Below are positions 1 to 13,196 of a stretch of 64,000 bases of DNA, piece by piece. The notes below the pieces were generated by a model. That model was not told where the DNA came from. It saw only the letters and a list, made by a program, of their open reading frames with translations, and made no database searches. How positions within the stretch are numbered: position 1 is the stretch's first letter; every line of letters begins with the position of its first letter. This DNA comes from Ophiodon elongatus. Lineage: Eukaryota > Chordata > Actinopteri > Perciformes > Hexagrammidae. Position numbers and translations under genes: made by a program. The stretch covers positions 2,834,996 to 2,898,995 of the forward strand of contig JACSYO010002166.1 in NCBI GenBank assembly GCA_016806645.1, given 5' to 3'.

Positions 1-239
1 AAGTGTTTTGGTTGCCTAAAGCTAGAAACAGGTGGTAAACAAACATAGATTTTTGTGGGGTCAAAATCCTGTGCTTTGTACACCTTCAGTCTTGCCAGAC
101 ATCCTCCATAAGATTTCACTATAAGTACGTCACACATTGACAAAAAGTGAATTTGTCCCAATATATCTTAACTCAAGGTGTGCTTAGTAGCTTTTTTTCA
201 ACCACCCAGCCATAGCACCTTCGTTTGTTGTTGGTTGGT

Positions 240-454
240 TACATCTTGCACGACTGTTTTGTTCGTAAATTTAATTTAATTTAAATATATTATTATATTC
301 TATTTGTTGTATATATTGTGCATTTTTCTTATTTTTCTTCTTATTCTATTCTATTTTTGTATATATTGTTCTTTCTTATGTAAACATTTTTCTTTTCTTA
401 TGTAAAAATGCTGCTATACCAAAAGAATTTCCTCTTGCGGGATTAATAAAGTAT

Positions 455-485
<31 letters not shown>
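240..485 (+). mobile_element. 3' end of a non-LTR retroposon with (ATCT)n tail
   Basis: A T-rich stretch runs into a motif of the form CCTCTTGCGGGATTAATAAA followed directly by GTATTT and about eight ATCT repeats ending near 485. Many teleost LINEs and their SINE partners end in GGGATTAATAAAGTATCTATCT, so I read this as the 3' tail of a retroposon with its terminal microsatellite. The upstream body is too decayed to assign to a clade. Confidence 0.55.
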
Positions 486-2119
486 ATCAAACTTCTCAGT
501 CAGCAATTCAATTTTTTACAGAAAATGTAAAATTTGTACATAATGTATTTTGTAGGAGACGCGGTTTCCCTTTGTAGTATAACAGAGTTTATATCTGTAA
601 ATGCAGAGGCTGTTGTCGTGTAAGCATGGTAGGTGTTTAGAAACATAGATCAAGAGGAGATTATTCTAAAGTGAGTGACTCCTGGTGATGATGCTATGGC
701 TCAAATAATCACCATGTCAACCTTATCAGGCTGGGTAAATGGCACAGTAATGGCAATGAAGGTACTACGCTTTCTCTGCAGCCGAGGACACACTTTGTCA
801 AGGACACCATTCTGTCAACGTCAATGAGAAAAGTCAGCCTGACCTTCTTGTGCTTTGATGTAAGAATCTAATGCCCAATTCTTCCATACATTACCCTGAA
901 AGGATCATTCTTAAACAGCTGATTGGACCCTTGTCTTTGACTGTGCTGACACCTCTCAGCAAAGTAATGAATGATTTATTATTTAAAACTTGGTAGATTC
1001 CTCCTTTATAGGGAAAGGCAGCTGAGGTCACCTTGAGTTGAAACCACACGTGCAACATACATGTGCTCTGTATGTTCCAAACCCTCCCATGCTTTCCAAA
1101 AGTACTCTGTTCATTTAATGTATTTATTTTGATATCACTTTAATTAACAAGTTTATTTTCCTGTGACATTGTGGTGTAAGCCTTTTCACCCTAACTCTCT
1201 GCAAGAAAGCGAAAAAGCTTTTTTTATTACAGTTTAAGAAACTGCGATAACTTTGCTGATTTGCTGTGGAAGGAAACCCGGAAACTGTGTCTTGTAAACA
1301 TCTACTGTCTATCTGCAAAGCCCCTAATTCAACTTTTATTCAACAATTTGATGTGAACGATCTACAACAAACAATCATCTACATATTGATATCGAACTAA
1401 GGTGGGACACAGACGAGAAGGAGGACCGACTCATTATCGCTTGTCACTCTCTTCTATTTCTGGCGATAAGGTGAAGAGGTCAAATCCAGCAGAGTGAGTT
1501 AAGATGCAGCAGCATCCAGACGGCCATAAATCAAATTGTGGTTTCATCCTCATCTGTTTTTGAAAACTTGCCGCAGAAATGACAGAGACAAGCAGGGGAG
1601 GTAGTAGGTAAACATCATACACTGTAGGGAAACAAAGTATGATGATTGTTTGTGTGTCAATGCGCTGATAGGCCTGAAGGGGAGGTACGTGTAACAGCTG
1701 TATCACAATTGTTACATCCCCTTAAAAAAAACTGTGAAAAAAAGCCTGAAGGGTAATATGATGTGTTATTACCAAGCTGTCGCTTCCCCAGTGTTGGCCT
1801 GTCCCTCATAGCAGGAGGAAAAATGTGTCTGATGTTTTTCAGGCTGAAAGTAATGACAGACAATTAAGTCTTGCTGCGAGGTGAAATAAATGAAAAATGT
1901 AGATGTCTACCGTACAGAGCAGAATCACATGGGTGGATTAATGAACAGACCAGACACAGGCCCACGTAGGGCCTAAGGGGTCGCGAGTGCCCTGAGCCTG
2001 TTTACAGTGACTTACAGTTTGTTGTTAGAAAGTCAATCAAAGACCATAGAGAGAGAGAAAAAAAAAAAGAAAGAAAGACAACAAACATAAAAAGATGCAA
2101 AACCACGGAGAGATGCAAA
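486..2119. other. Non-coding, no feature recognised
   Basis: I see no exon, RNA gene or repeat family I can name here. Open frames on the minus strand are short, lack recognisable motifs and contain no plausible splice structure. Confidence 0.5.
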
Positions 2120-2121
2120 AT

Positions 2122-2385
2122 GCCATTTCAATCAGGAGAGACCAGTCAAATAAAGAAAGGATAATTGTTGTTGTTGTTAACAGAGGATATATGATGATAA
2201 AGTCTCGACAGAGTCTTTGGCGCTTGGACTCTACAGGGAGATTTGTAATTGAGGTCCGTCTGCCCCGATCAGCAACAAGATAAATCCCCCCGTAGTGGAG
2301 TCCAGACCTGGTGGTGGTGGTGAGGCTGATAGAAGGATGAGTATGGTCTTCCAACTGAACTTCATTTGTAGTCTTTTTTTGTCTG
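2122..2385 (+). repeat. Dispersed repeat family C, copy 1
   Basis: This shares a series of blocks, in the same order, with 12,309-12,760: CATTTCAATCAGGAGAGAC, then GTCTTTGGCG followed by TTGGACTC, then AATCCCCCC, AGAGTCCAGAC or close variants, a GGTGGTGGTGG run, and a final CTGAACTTC block. This copy is shorter. A 144-codon minus-strand frame (2,037-2,471) is an accident of this repeat and not a gene. Class (LTR, SINE or MITE) is not determined. Confidence 0.55.
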
Positions 2386-5300
2386 GGTCTTGCTCTTATG
2401 TAGGAAGGGGCCAATTGTCTCATGATGCACCAATGCTGAAATGGTACCGCAAAGGAACCAGAAAAGAACATTTAAACTGCCTGTAGTTTCGAAGTTTAGT
2501 TTAGTTTAGTGGACTTTTTAAACGTGTTGCTCAACCTTTCCATCCCTGGTCTTTCTCTAGACATCAAATGACAATTTTGGGTTTGACAGTTGGAGCTGGA
2601 GGGAGTTTCCATTTGACTTCCTTGATTTCCATATTCCCTGGCAAGTTCTCAGCATTCTCACTTTTACACATAGTCAGAATTTAAATGTCTCTGCAGGGCT
2701 GACCCCCTTTTTTTGGCGGGCTTGTCCCACTAATAGAGTGTTACTTCTGGGACAGCCCTGGGACCTTGCTTTTGTTCTGAATCAAAATCTTTCCTGTCCT
2801 TATCTTTCTACTCCCCCACAAAACACCTACACATCACACAAGAGAATAAGAGAAAGAAGAGGAAGGAGGTGGTGGCGGCTTTGTATTCCTGAATGACTTG
2901 TTGATAAAATAGAAAACCGCTTCTTGTGGCAGACGCATTGAGTAAAAAAGAGCCCATCTTTTCTTGACAGTGTCAGAGAGCCTTTAATTCATAGAAAGGT
3001 GGGGAGCCAGGAAGAGAGAAAATCATTGTCAGGAACAAAGCAGCATCCCTATAATAATGAAAAAGAATGGATGAAGAGGCAGCTCTACTATATATGATGG
3101 GTGCACTGAAAAGAGGCTCTCCTGTCTTTTTTTTACACACACACACATTATCATTACATTTTTGTTCTCCAGTCAGACTGTAATTAGATGACAGGTACAG
3201 TAAACATATGGTTTAGTGTCTTTCTCTGACAGCAGCAGGTCATATTAGATGTGAACTCTCATCCTGTAGCAAAATGATTTCCTCTCAATGGATCGATGAT
3301 GATTTTCATCCGATTCAGGCAGTTTAACTGTCCGTCCATCGGTCTGTCTCTCTTCAGGCCCTTGTTCTGAATCTTATTCCGGCTAAATGCTAACAGGCAG
3401 TTGCAGATTAAGAAAAAAAATTGTATTGGAACAATACTCCATAATCGACTCTAGCTGTATGCCGCCGGCGGGGTGGCACCCCTATTTTACAGACAAGTGG
3501 AGCAAGTCGCAGGGCTGTGTCAGCACGATTTAACTGCTTCAAGGTAAAGACCCGCCACCAGAAACAGAAATAGAGGTGCCATATGGAGAGATATGCCATG
3601 CAAATGTGTTTCCTTGGGTGCAGTGAGAATCCCGAAGGCGTAGAAAAGGAAGATTTTTCCTGAGGAAGGTGAAACATTTCAATGGAAATACATTCTCTAC
3701 TTTTTTTTCCAGTGTCATCCATCAGTATTTTAAATTTATTATTTTAATGTAATTACAAACCATCATCCTTTTAGTTGCACTGAATACAAATACTTACATA
3801 CTTAGATAACTTATAGGGATGAGTGTTGCCTGGATGGAACATGTACCTTTGTTGCGGATATAATTACATCAGTAATAATTATATCCTTGTCTGCCATGAT
3901 GGGAGAAGCTCCAGTCCTCTGTGACTTTGAACAATTTTAGCACTTCAGAAAATCAATGAATGGATGGATATTCTCACCTTGTATTTTCTTTTCTAACACC
4001 TACATGTATACTTTAGCTCATGCATGTTCTGTTCTAGTGTTCTGACCGGAGCAGGTATCATTGGTATTGATATCAATATAGATACATGGATCTTCTAGAG
4101 AACTTCAGAAAACAATCTGAAGTTCAAGTTCTCAGCATACATACAGTATGCGTGCATAGTAGGACAGTCCATCTACAGGTGTGATCTGTTTGGTAGAATC
4201 CATCTGACTTGATGAGAGAACTTTATTCTCCCATGGGTCTATGTCACTGAACACATCGTAGAAGTTAACAAACAAGGTAAGATGAGACAAAGAAAGTCTG
4301 ACACGCTAGTCTTTGTGAGACGTCGTGAGACATCCCAGATGCTGTGTTGGTTGTCTTCCACCATGACACACTACACGGGATAAAACAACCAAATGTCTTG
4401 CACAACACACATTTTTGTTTTCAAGGCAGCATGTCTGTTCAGGAGATATTTGTTTTATTTTGTATTTTGAGTTGCGTCCCCAAAGCAATACATCAAATTT
4501 CCATTTCAGGTAACAAACTCAAACCTTCAGGATTAGCACACAAGTGATGATGTTGATGCTGGATGTTCCCTTCAGATGAAGAGGAACATACTCACCACAA
4601 GACCTCCTCATGAGACTCCACTTTCAATGCATCTGAGCCAAGTCGGAAACGTGGAGGAGATTTAAGCTGATTGCTACAAGAAAAAAGCTTTTACATCCTT
4701 CTGTTTCAGTAGGAATGTGTGGAGCATTTTCTAAGAGCAGTGGAGTCCAAATCAAATTGTAGGAGGATATTTGCATCAAGGACAGGCCTGAAATAGATTA
4801 CTGCACGCTCCTGCCAGGACAAATCATGGGAGGAAAAACAAAAGGCTATAAGCTTTAGATTTATCACATACTAAAACCATGTCTGTCTACTACAAACTGA
4901 TGTCTGTCTACTACAAAATATGTACCTGTGCATGCATGCATTAATGAATGTAAGTGTGTTGTCAGTGCATGTGTTAAGGCGTTTGTTTTTCCCTGGCCAT
5001 CCAACATATTTATGCAGTTCCCCTCTTCTTGGCAGCGCTTCTCCTCAAATGCTATTAACTCCCTCTGAGCGCAGCTATTCATCATTTGTAAGATTTCCAC
5101 AGGGTGTTTTCTTTTTACTTTTTAATCAAGGGTTGGATCCCATGCTGAGAAGCGTATTCAGCTGTGAAACAAGGCCCCGTCGTCCCCGGCTAACAATACA
5201 CATCCTTAACAGAATGAGCTGCCCGCTGACAAATGAGCTCAGCTCGAACACCAACAGGACAGGCCGCTGAAAAATGAACATGGGTAGAAATGAGAGGGAA

Positions 5301-5655
5301 AACCATGCTTGATAGACAAACACCACCAGCATCCAAAAAGACTAGCTTAATCATTTACAAAACACCAGTCCTTTCATATACCACTGTTTGTTTGTACTTG
5401 TGTTGTAGCAAAGTATCAGGGTTTGGTAAATGAATGTAGAGTGTTGTAATTAGGGCTGTAATTAATGAAAAGTAGGACAATAATGAAATATGCTGATCAC
5501 CATTACCCATAGTCCTTGGTAACGTCTTATAAATGACTTTTCTTGGCCGTCCAAGGGTCCAAAACCTAAAGGTATTACATGTACAATAATAGAAAAAACA
5601 GAGAAAAGCAGCAATTTAATTTAGAAGTGGAAATCAGCAAAAGTCTGGCATTTCA
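2386..5655. other. Non-coding, no gene recognised
   Basis: AT-rich sequence with small simple tracts, for example TTTAGTTTAG near 2,494 and a short CA run near 3,138. No exon-like frame, RNA gene or repeat family could be supported. Confidence 0.5.
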
Positions 5656-5659
5656 AGAC

Positions 5660-6215
5660 ACGTTAGCAACATGGCTCTGGGGATAGTGATGGTAGCCTAT
5701 CGGTTGAACACTTGGTCCAGCCCAAAAGATCTTGACAAATACCGTATTGGATGGATTGGCATGAAATTTGGTACAGAAATTCATGGCGCACACACAATGT
5801 ACCCTAATGACTAATGAGATCCCCTGACTTTTCCACTAGCACAACCATCAAAATCTTTTACCATTTGACGATACTTTGGGCTTATGCTAATTAGCATGAC
5901 CGGCAATGTTGATATGCTAACAAGCTAAACTGAAATACTGAATTTAATGAGTAGATATACATGAACAGTAATAAACCTATTGATTTCTCATGTAATAACT
6001 GAAATCACATGAACTCAATTTATTGGCATCACAGCCTTAGGAATTATTTGCAAAATATTTGTGATCTTTTTTTTATTCTGACCCTACACTATAGCTTTAT
6101 CTCACAAAGACTACTAAAGATGCAAAAACAAATTTTGGACCTCAGTTTTTATTCAACACATTGGATTTCTTTAGAATAAGCATTACAGTCTCACAGAGCA
6201 GCTAGCATGGTAATC
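5660..6215 (+). repeat. Teleost dispersed repeat family F, copy 1 (decayed)
   Basis: Recognisable phrases of a repeat common in percomorph genomes appear in order: TTGGATGGATTGGCATGAAA, GATCCCCTGACTTTTCC, CTAGCACAACCATCA, ATACTTTGGGCTTATG, GCTAATTAGCATG, GATATGCTAACAAGCTAAAC, and a distant tail TCTCACAGAGCAGCTAGCATG near 6,190-6,210. The identification comes from memory of the repeat's typical wording, not from a search. A second copy in the opposite orientation is at 44,050-44,235. Confidence 0.6.
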
Positions 6216-8790
6216 AACTATTATTCTTGTTTCTTCATAATTTACAATTAATCAATTTAAATTGTTGACAATTAATTTATATTAATCTAATAATTAACAA
6301 ATAGTTTTTACACTCATGTGAACAGTCCACAAATTGCTGTGGAACCTTAATTCAGTGTTAGCCTCAACCTGATAAATACATGTCTGTTATATGTGTGCAG
6401 CAATTGCATGCATTTATAGACTATTGTGTTTAAAAGTGTATTTCACGTTCTCATTACTGCTGCATTTATTTGATTTAAATAGAAGAAGGAAAATCAATAA
6501 GGAAATGGAGTAAACCAGTACAGTTTAACACAGTTTGTCCTTATGATTATTCAGTTATGTCAATAGAGTCTTGAGATATTTGGTACATAACAAGCTTTTT
6601 GTATTTCATTCTATCCATGACTATACGTGAAATGTTGGCAGTGTCTCATATAACCCACCAATAAATGGCGGGTCATTGGTTTAATCCTCCCATCAGCCAG
6701 ATCAATCCCTTTTAGATATGTACCCATTTTTTCTAGTGTCAAAAGGCATAATATTGTAATGGTGTTGCTTAATCCTGCATTTCCCTGGTGAAATGTGTAG
6801 ATATATAGCTTTTGATCTAGCACTATAAGAAACTATAAATCCCAAAGTCCTTTGGCTTTGAAAAATATTACTTCAAGTAATCATGAAAAAATCCAAGATA
6901 GTCAGAGGAGTCGTCTGAACTTGAGTCTGACAAATGAAGTCCAGGTCTCCAGTGGGTATCCGTAATATTTTGTGGCAGGTTTATCATGCAAGACAGAAGA
7001 TCTTAACTGTTGTAAGACAGCGAGACAGATTTACTGAATGAGTACATCTCAATGTGTCACCAAGCTTTGTGGGCCGTGAGCAGAGCAATCAGCAGTGGCT
7101 GGGAATTTATGACACTTGAGAGAAGAAGAAGAAATGAAGGTCTCCACCGTTGCTCACTTTATACATTTTTATTTACAAATAGTTTTGCAGATTGAGGATT
7201 TGATATGAAACATATGATCAGCTCTTCTCTTCCACCAGCTACAATGTTAAAATGCTGTTCAGTCAGAATAGTCCATGTATTACTATAATTAAAAAATAAC
7301 TAATAATTCTGCGTTGAGTGTATGTTTACTTAAGGAATTGCACTTTGCTAATAATACTTCTGTACTTATCCTTAATGCAGTACTTTTACTTGTAATGGAG
7401 CTGTTTCCAATCCAGCAGACGGATCAACATTATCATTCATTTGAGTCTCAGTCTTAGTTTCTGGGCACCTGACCAATATAAATGCTATATTTACTATAAT
7501 ATTGGTCTCCTGATGGCAATATCTGACTGTGGAGAGGATAAATACTCCTCTATGTTCACCAGCTAGTTGCTTACATTTTTTTTATTCAAAATTGCTAAAG
7601 TTATAGTAAATTATTTCGTAGACCATCACTACGGGCAAACCCTTTAACAAACCAGTTTACATCCTGTGTAAGTTCATTGTCAATAAAAAAGATAAGTAAA
7701 TGATTTGAATATTTCTCCCACCACTGGCCACTAAGGACAAAAACAGATGAATCATTAAAACAGTGATAAGTGACTCTAAGCTTGAGAATATTCAAAATTC
7801 ACTTATTGTTATACATCTCTGAAAACTGGAATGATAGAACAAAAAGTGTTGTAATATGGATAGGTTGCAGCTGCAGTAAAAGCTGTGCTCCAAAGGTATT
7901 CTATCTTTTTCATATTTTCTGCACCTCATGCTTTTTTCCACTTCGCTTCATGAAATATTTATTAACTTTGAAACAACAAGCAAACTTGATATAAGCACAT
8001 TCCAAATAGCAAAGTTAAGGGATGAGATTAAGTGCTGTGTACTGTATATATGGTACAGGATGTCGGCATGCAACATTTAGCAGTTTATAAAGCATTAAAT
8101 TGAAAAATCATTTAAGTAGTTGAAGTTGGAACTGTATCGTGTAGCGTCAACCCAAGGCCACAAATTCCACTGTATGATTCAACTACATTACAGCTGTATT
8201 GATGTAAAAACTCACATCTGCATAACTAGCTGTACTCCATACTCCAGTCAGATATCTGCTTTGTGCAGTAATGGACAGACTGCACCTGCGTAAGATCCAG
8301 TCAATAACATCTTAAGCCAATAATATAAGCCCTGCTGGTCCATTTCCTGTCTGAGTTATGTTTTATTTAACAACCAAAAGCATAGTGAAGCCTCCTACTG
8401 TGTAGATGAAAACATGCGTGCCCTCAGGAAACCAAAAACTACCACTAGAATGAGGCTTTGACTCAAAAGCAATGTTTTGGTTGGACACAGACCCTGTGAA
8501 TTATATAATCCTGGTCATGTTACAATAATATTTTCAAACAAGAGTGCTACTATTATCCCTTGCAGTGGCAAGCAGGATGTTGCAACCATTTATGCTTTAC
8601 TTGAAGCCTTTCTTTCTACTATCCACCCAATTTTAATCCTATTTGTGTGTTTATATTCCTCTTCACCACAAATACACTGATATATATTTTGGTACCAAAT
8701 CATAATTTCAATTTTTGTTTTTAATTAGTTGATCTACTCCATGATCTTTTCATTGACCCCCAGACCAATGCAGTAGTACTCTCCGGGCAA
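6216..8790. other. Non-coding, no feature recognised
   Basis: AT-rich intergenic or intronic sequence. No coding exon, RNA gene or repeat family is recognisable in it. Confidence 0.5.
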
Positions 8791-8794
8791 CCCT

Positions 8795-9370
8795 GTGTTC
8801 TGGAAATAACGTTTATATAATTATATGTAATGGTTGTGGCAAAGAACACACAAAGCCAAAAGATTGCCAGTAAAACTTCTTTAATTCCTAAAACAGGCTG
8901 GCAGAAGAACAACGCTGGACCGCAAGGGCAGATGCAAACTAGATGACCTAGCAGAGACTGAATGGAAATATATATATTTATATATATATGCTGCTCGACT
9001 AATTGGGGGAAATGAGAATCAGGTGAGTGAGTGGGCGGTGAAGGTCTGGTGGTGGATATAGCAGGGAAGAGGTTACTGCAGGGCAAGAGGTTGTGGCTGG
9101 ATCCGGAATGACATTAGAGTCAGGCTTCGGTCAAATAGTCTTTTTCGACCCAGAAGTATTTTAGTGGCAGCCATAATAAGAGCTGGTCAAATTATCTAAA
9201 CGTAAAGGAAAGGTGCTTCAATGCTTTCTTTTCTTATCTCCTTCAGCATAGGGGACACTGGACCATCCTCTACGGAAAGAAGGGCGATCATGCCGTCCCA
9301 CAATTCCTTGCGGTAGCAACATTGAGCGCAATGCAACATTCAGGGGTCAATAATATCCACTGTTGCTGTT
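8795..9370. repeat. Possible repeat-derived block
   Basis: The phrases AACAGGCTGGCAGAAGAAC, GAGAATCAGGTGAGTGAGTG and GAAGGTCTGGTGGTGG, with a short TATATA tract between them, look like a dispersed element I have seen worded similarly in other fish sequences. No second copy is present in this window, so this rests on pattern memory only. Confidence 0.3.
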
Positions 9371-9689
9371 TAACTGGACATTATCTCGTAATTGATTCAT
9401 AAATATATTTATAGCTGGCTGTCACATGTGGTCTATGCACTTGACATTTTGACAATTCAAGGCAAACTGAAATTTGAATGATCCTCACTTTGTGTGTAAA
9501 AAAATAAAAATCAAAAAGGGGTATTCTGCAGATATTGTGCATATTGTTCAGATGATTATTTTTGGGACATGTTATTGGAAACAAGCTTTAAGCCTCTGGG
9601 GATTGTCAGTGACTGACCTCTAAGTGTGTGGTGTGCTACAAACAGGAGCCTTTGAATGTTTCCACAACTTTGTATCCTTTTTCAACAAG

Positions 9690-10085
9690 CCGTGTGTTAG
9701 CTATCAGACTCCAATTCACACCTTTATTACATCCCAACTAGATTGTTGTAATGCCCTTCTCCTCGGTGTACCCACTGAGGGGTTAAAAAGCTGCACCTGT
9801 TCTCTGCCACATGCAGTCCAGGGTGCACATCACCCCTACCCTTCAGAAACTGTACCGCCTCCCAGTTAAGTACCACATTTGTTTTAAAGTACTTCTCCTT
9901 GTTTATAAATCTACCAATCCAATCTTCTCCATCATTAAACACCTACTCGCTCACTACATTCCTCTGATGCCCATCTACTCTCCACTAACCCCTCCAGGGC
10001 CTTCAGTGTGGCTGGCTCACCTCTGGAGTGCTCTCCTTCAGGCAACTTAAAACTCACCTTTTTAGATTAGCCTTTCCTGGTGCTT
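9690..10085 (+). mobile_element. L2/CR1-like LINE remnant, C-terminal reverse transcriptase region
   Basis: Two frames together carry the C-terminal signature of L2-type LINE polymerases. One frame has FITSQLDCCNALLLGVP, matching the usual 'LDYCNALLYGLP' block. After a frameshift another has HITPTLQKLYRLPVKY followed by FKVLLLVYKS. Near the end a frame resembling 'LKTHLFRLAF' is visible. Frame changes show that it is dead. The element is 5' truncated and no intact catalytic domain is present. Confidence 0.75.
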
Positions 10086-11344
10086 CATAATGTGATATTA
10101 TCTCCACCAGAATATAATGAGATTGGTCGTGTGTGCAGATGAGTGTGTGCGTGCGTGTGTGCATGTGCGTACATCTCTTTGTCTGTCCACAGCTAATCCT
10201 GCATACTGCTGCACCAAACTGTGTAATATTTTTGGGTGTTCATTTGGCTGCATGCTCAAGGACCGCTTGTGGTTGCGATGACTCACACGTTCTCAAAACA
10301 CCTTTTATTTCCTGTTTGATACTGCCAGTGACTGACTGCTGTCTCCTCACTCAGCGGAATTAGTTGAAATTCAACTTTGACAAATGTGCGAATGACCCAC
10401 GAAATCTACGTCTATTTGCGTCTTTGCATTGACTTTATATGTAATTGCAGCGCATGAAAAGTTTGCTTCACGTTTTGGTAACGTAATCCTGGGTCTGTGT
10501 CTCTGAGTTTGGGCATAAAAATGGAGTGTGGTACTATTACAAGTGACTCTAGTCCTTGTAACACTTTTACTAGAGATAGAAACTGCAGTGAGGTGAAAAG
10601 ATTTGCTTGATTTAACTGAACTGACCCTGTGCTCAAGTGCATTTCAGTAGTTGTAAGTTAAGTCTGGGCACAAAGCTTTGTGCATAAGGGACCAGGGAGG
10701 ACCTTCGGTAGCTGTAGCTACCTGTAGGATAGCCCCTAGTACCTCCAATACATTTCTGTGGTTTAGTGAAATGGTTTGATTTTTTATATTTTCTTGAGTG
10801 TGTTTGTGAGAGTGCATGAACATGAGTTTTCATGAGGGGCTGTTCGTTTTCCCGCTCCAGGCCGCTCCGCCCAATATCACTCCGTGCTTAACTCAGATTT
10901 TCCTTCACTCCACTCAAATCGCTTACCACTTGCTTAATTGGGCTGTACCAATTGCCGTTTCATTTTCATTTGAAGCTTCTATTGAGGTTTTTCGATTAAG
11001 CTTTGAATATCTTCAACTCCATAGAAAATCGTTGGCGCCGCCACTGGCTGTGTAAACCTGCAGGGAGAATCAGGGCTTGTCTGGGAATGGAGAGATGCAG
11101 TGAAAAATGTATGCAGGCATTCATACTGTAGTAGCAGGCGTTGTCAGTAATCCTTCAATCTAGGAGATAAATATTCTGAATGGGGTTTCGCCTTTACTCA
11201 ACAGTCTTCATGTATTTGGCAGATTTGCATCAGAGTCCAGCGCTGCACATGGAAATTACGTGACTTTTCCTAAAATCATCTCTGCTTTGTAATTAGTCAT
11301 TAGTGTTGTTGTTTCTGGACTAATTTCCAGTGTGTATTTACGTT

Positions 11345-11346
<2 letters not shown>
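10086..11346. other. Non-coding, no gene recognised
   Basis: No exon or RNA gene is recognised. The segment around 10,840-11,060 is somewhat less AT-rich and less repetitive than its surroundings, but nothing in it identifies a function. Confidence 0.45.

Positions 11347-11403
<57 letters not shown>
11347..11403. repeat. (TG)n microsatellite
   Basis: Uninterrupted TG dinucleotides, about 28 repeats, followed by an imperfect TG-rich tail to about 11,440. Confidence 0.97.
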
Positions 11404-11405
<2 letters not shown>

Positions 11406-12308
11406 AGGTGTGTACATGGATGTGTGTGCATTAGTGTGTGGTCTGTTTACTCCATACCCAACAGGAAATTAACTGACTGCTGATCAGCGGACATCCAGGA
11501 AAGGGAGAGATGACTGTCTTATTAAAAATGTGTCAGATGCTGCAGGTGGTGGATTCAGAAACATGCCAGACTGAACTGCACAACATGTCTTTGCAATCAT
11601 CACTTTGTGGTTTCAACATTTAAAATACACAAAAAGATACATTTCTCACCTTTTTGTCAAACTAATGTGATCGCTTGTGATCTGATTACCTACCAAAGCA
11701 GGAATGAAGTCAGCTATCTGTACCCTCACTTCACTGCTCGTCTTTCAAAAAGGACAGTTGGCTTCTGTTATCAAACAGAAAAAAATACTTTATTTTCCAC
11801 TGGAAACTATACAGCAGAAGTTAATGCAACCTATATTACTTTTTAGCTCAATGAAAGCAGCTTTGCAGAACCCACAGCTCTAGTACCATATCTATCTTAC
11901 TTGACTCAAATACTTCTCCTACAATTATTTTTTATCTAACTCTATTACAGAGTTGATTCCTTTTACAGAACATGTTGTGGGAGACAGTCTCTGATGCTTC
12001 CCATAGAAAAGCTCATGGAAGCAGCTGTGCACTGCTCTTTGATGAAGGTGGGGAAGTTAACCAGACATACGTTTGTGAAACCAACAGGACTTGAAATAGT
12101 GTATTTTTCTATGTACTTGCTCTGGTGCATGTAATCTTTACAATGACCTAGACCGTTTTTATTCCCTGCTCCAAAACATTTTTTTCCACTGCACCTTCTG
12201 TCTCAGCTCTTCCACCATGACTGCGATCAGACCAAAATAAATCCAACGTCGACCACTGCAACATTTTTATAAATATGAAGAAATCATCAATGTTTTATTT
12301 GTTTATGT
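11404..12308. other. Non-coding, no feature recognised
   Basis: No exon, RNA gene or named repeat is seen here. Confidence 0.45.
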
Positions 12309-12760
12309 CATTTCAATCAGGAGAGACTTGTTTAGAGTTTAACAGTAATTTATTACAATTGCATAACATTTGACTAGTGCAAAGTCTTTGGCGATTGGAC
12401 TCCTGAATTAGGATAATCAAGGGGTAGTGATGCTGAGGTCTGATAAGGCAGAATCCCCCCAGAGTCCAGACACTGGTGGTGGTGGTGGAGAAGGGAGTTG
12501 CTGTAATCTGATGAAGAATGAGGAGCCTGACTGAGCTGAGCTAAAATGACAACTGACAGCAGCAGAGAGGAGAACCTATTTAAAAGTTTGACAACAACGA
12601 TATGATTGGAAATCTGATTGGTTAATTTAAAGTGCACGCCCCCCTATCAGCTGATGGAGTAATGGCAGGGAGAATTAGAGACTGAGATTATGAATGAAAA
12701 GGAGCGTAGAGAGTGTCTTCCTGACTGAACTTCCACTTAAGCTTCATTTGAGCTGACTTT
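12309..12760 (+). repeat. Dispersed repeat family C, copy 2
   Basis: The longer of two copies of the family described at 2,122-2,385. It opens with CATTTCAATCAGGAGAGAC, has GTCTTTGGCGATTGGACTCC, AATCCCCCCAGAGTCCAGAC, a GGTGG run, and ends with TCTTCCTGACTGAACTTC. About 450 bp are present against about 260 in copy 1. No coding potential was found. Confidence 0.6.
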
Positions 12761-13196
12761 CTTTTTAATTTTATCTCTACAGTAAAATAACTTAACATTT
12801 TACAAGGGCACGAAATCTGAATAAAAACAATTATCAATTTAATTTGTGAGAATAAAAAAATGAGGGCATCTTCAATCTGTTCAAAATCATTTGAGCTCTG
12901 CAGTGTAACTACATCAAATTGTATACGGTCATAGTCTGGGACATTTTGAGCAGAAACCCATTGTGCTTCTCAAGAAACCTATTATGGAAATGATTTATTT
13001 AATGTGGGATAAATAATTGCTGTAATGCAAGTCTTTCTTTGTCCTTTTTGGACGCTCCAAGTACCAGTGACATGCTAAAAGGCCTTTCGTATAGAAGCCC
13101 GACAACTGCGCTCTGAAACCCATTATTTACAAAGGCTCGCGAGGCGCCACAACAGATTTTGGTGTGTCAAGCAAAGTGTGTGAAAGCCGCTTGAGG
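12761..13196. other. Non-coding, no feature recognised
   Basis: No exon or repeat family is recognised between the family C copy and the minisatellite. Confidence 0.45.

Noticed and set aside
2037..2471. 144-codon minus-strand open frame
   Set aside because: Lies across dispersed repeat family C and a GA-rich tract; composition is low-complexity at one end and there is no domain or splice support.
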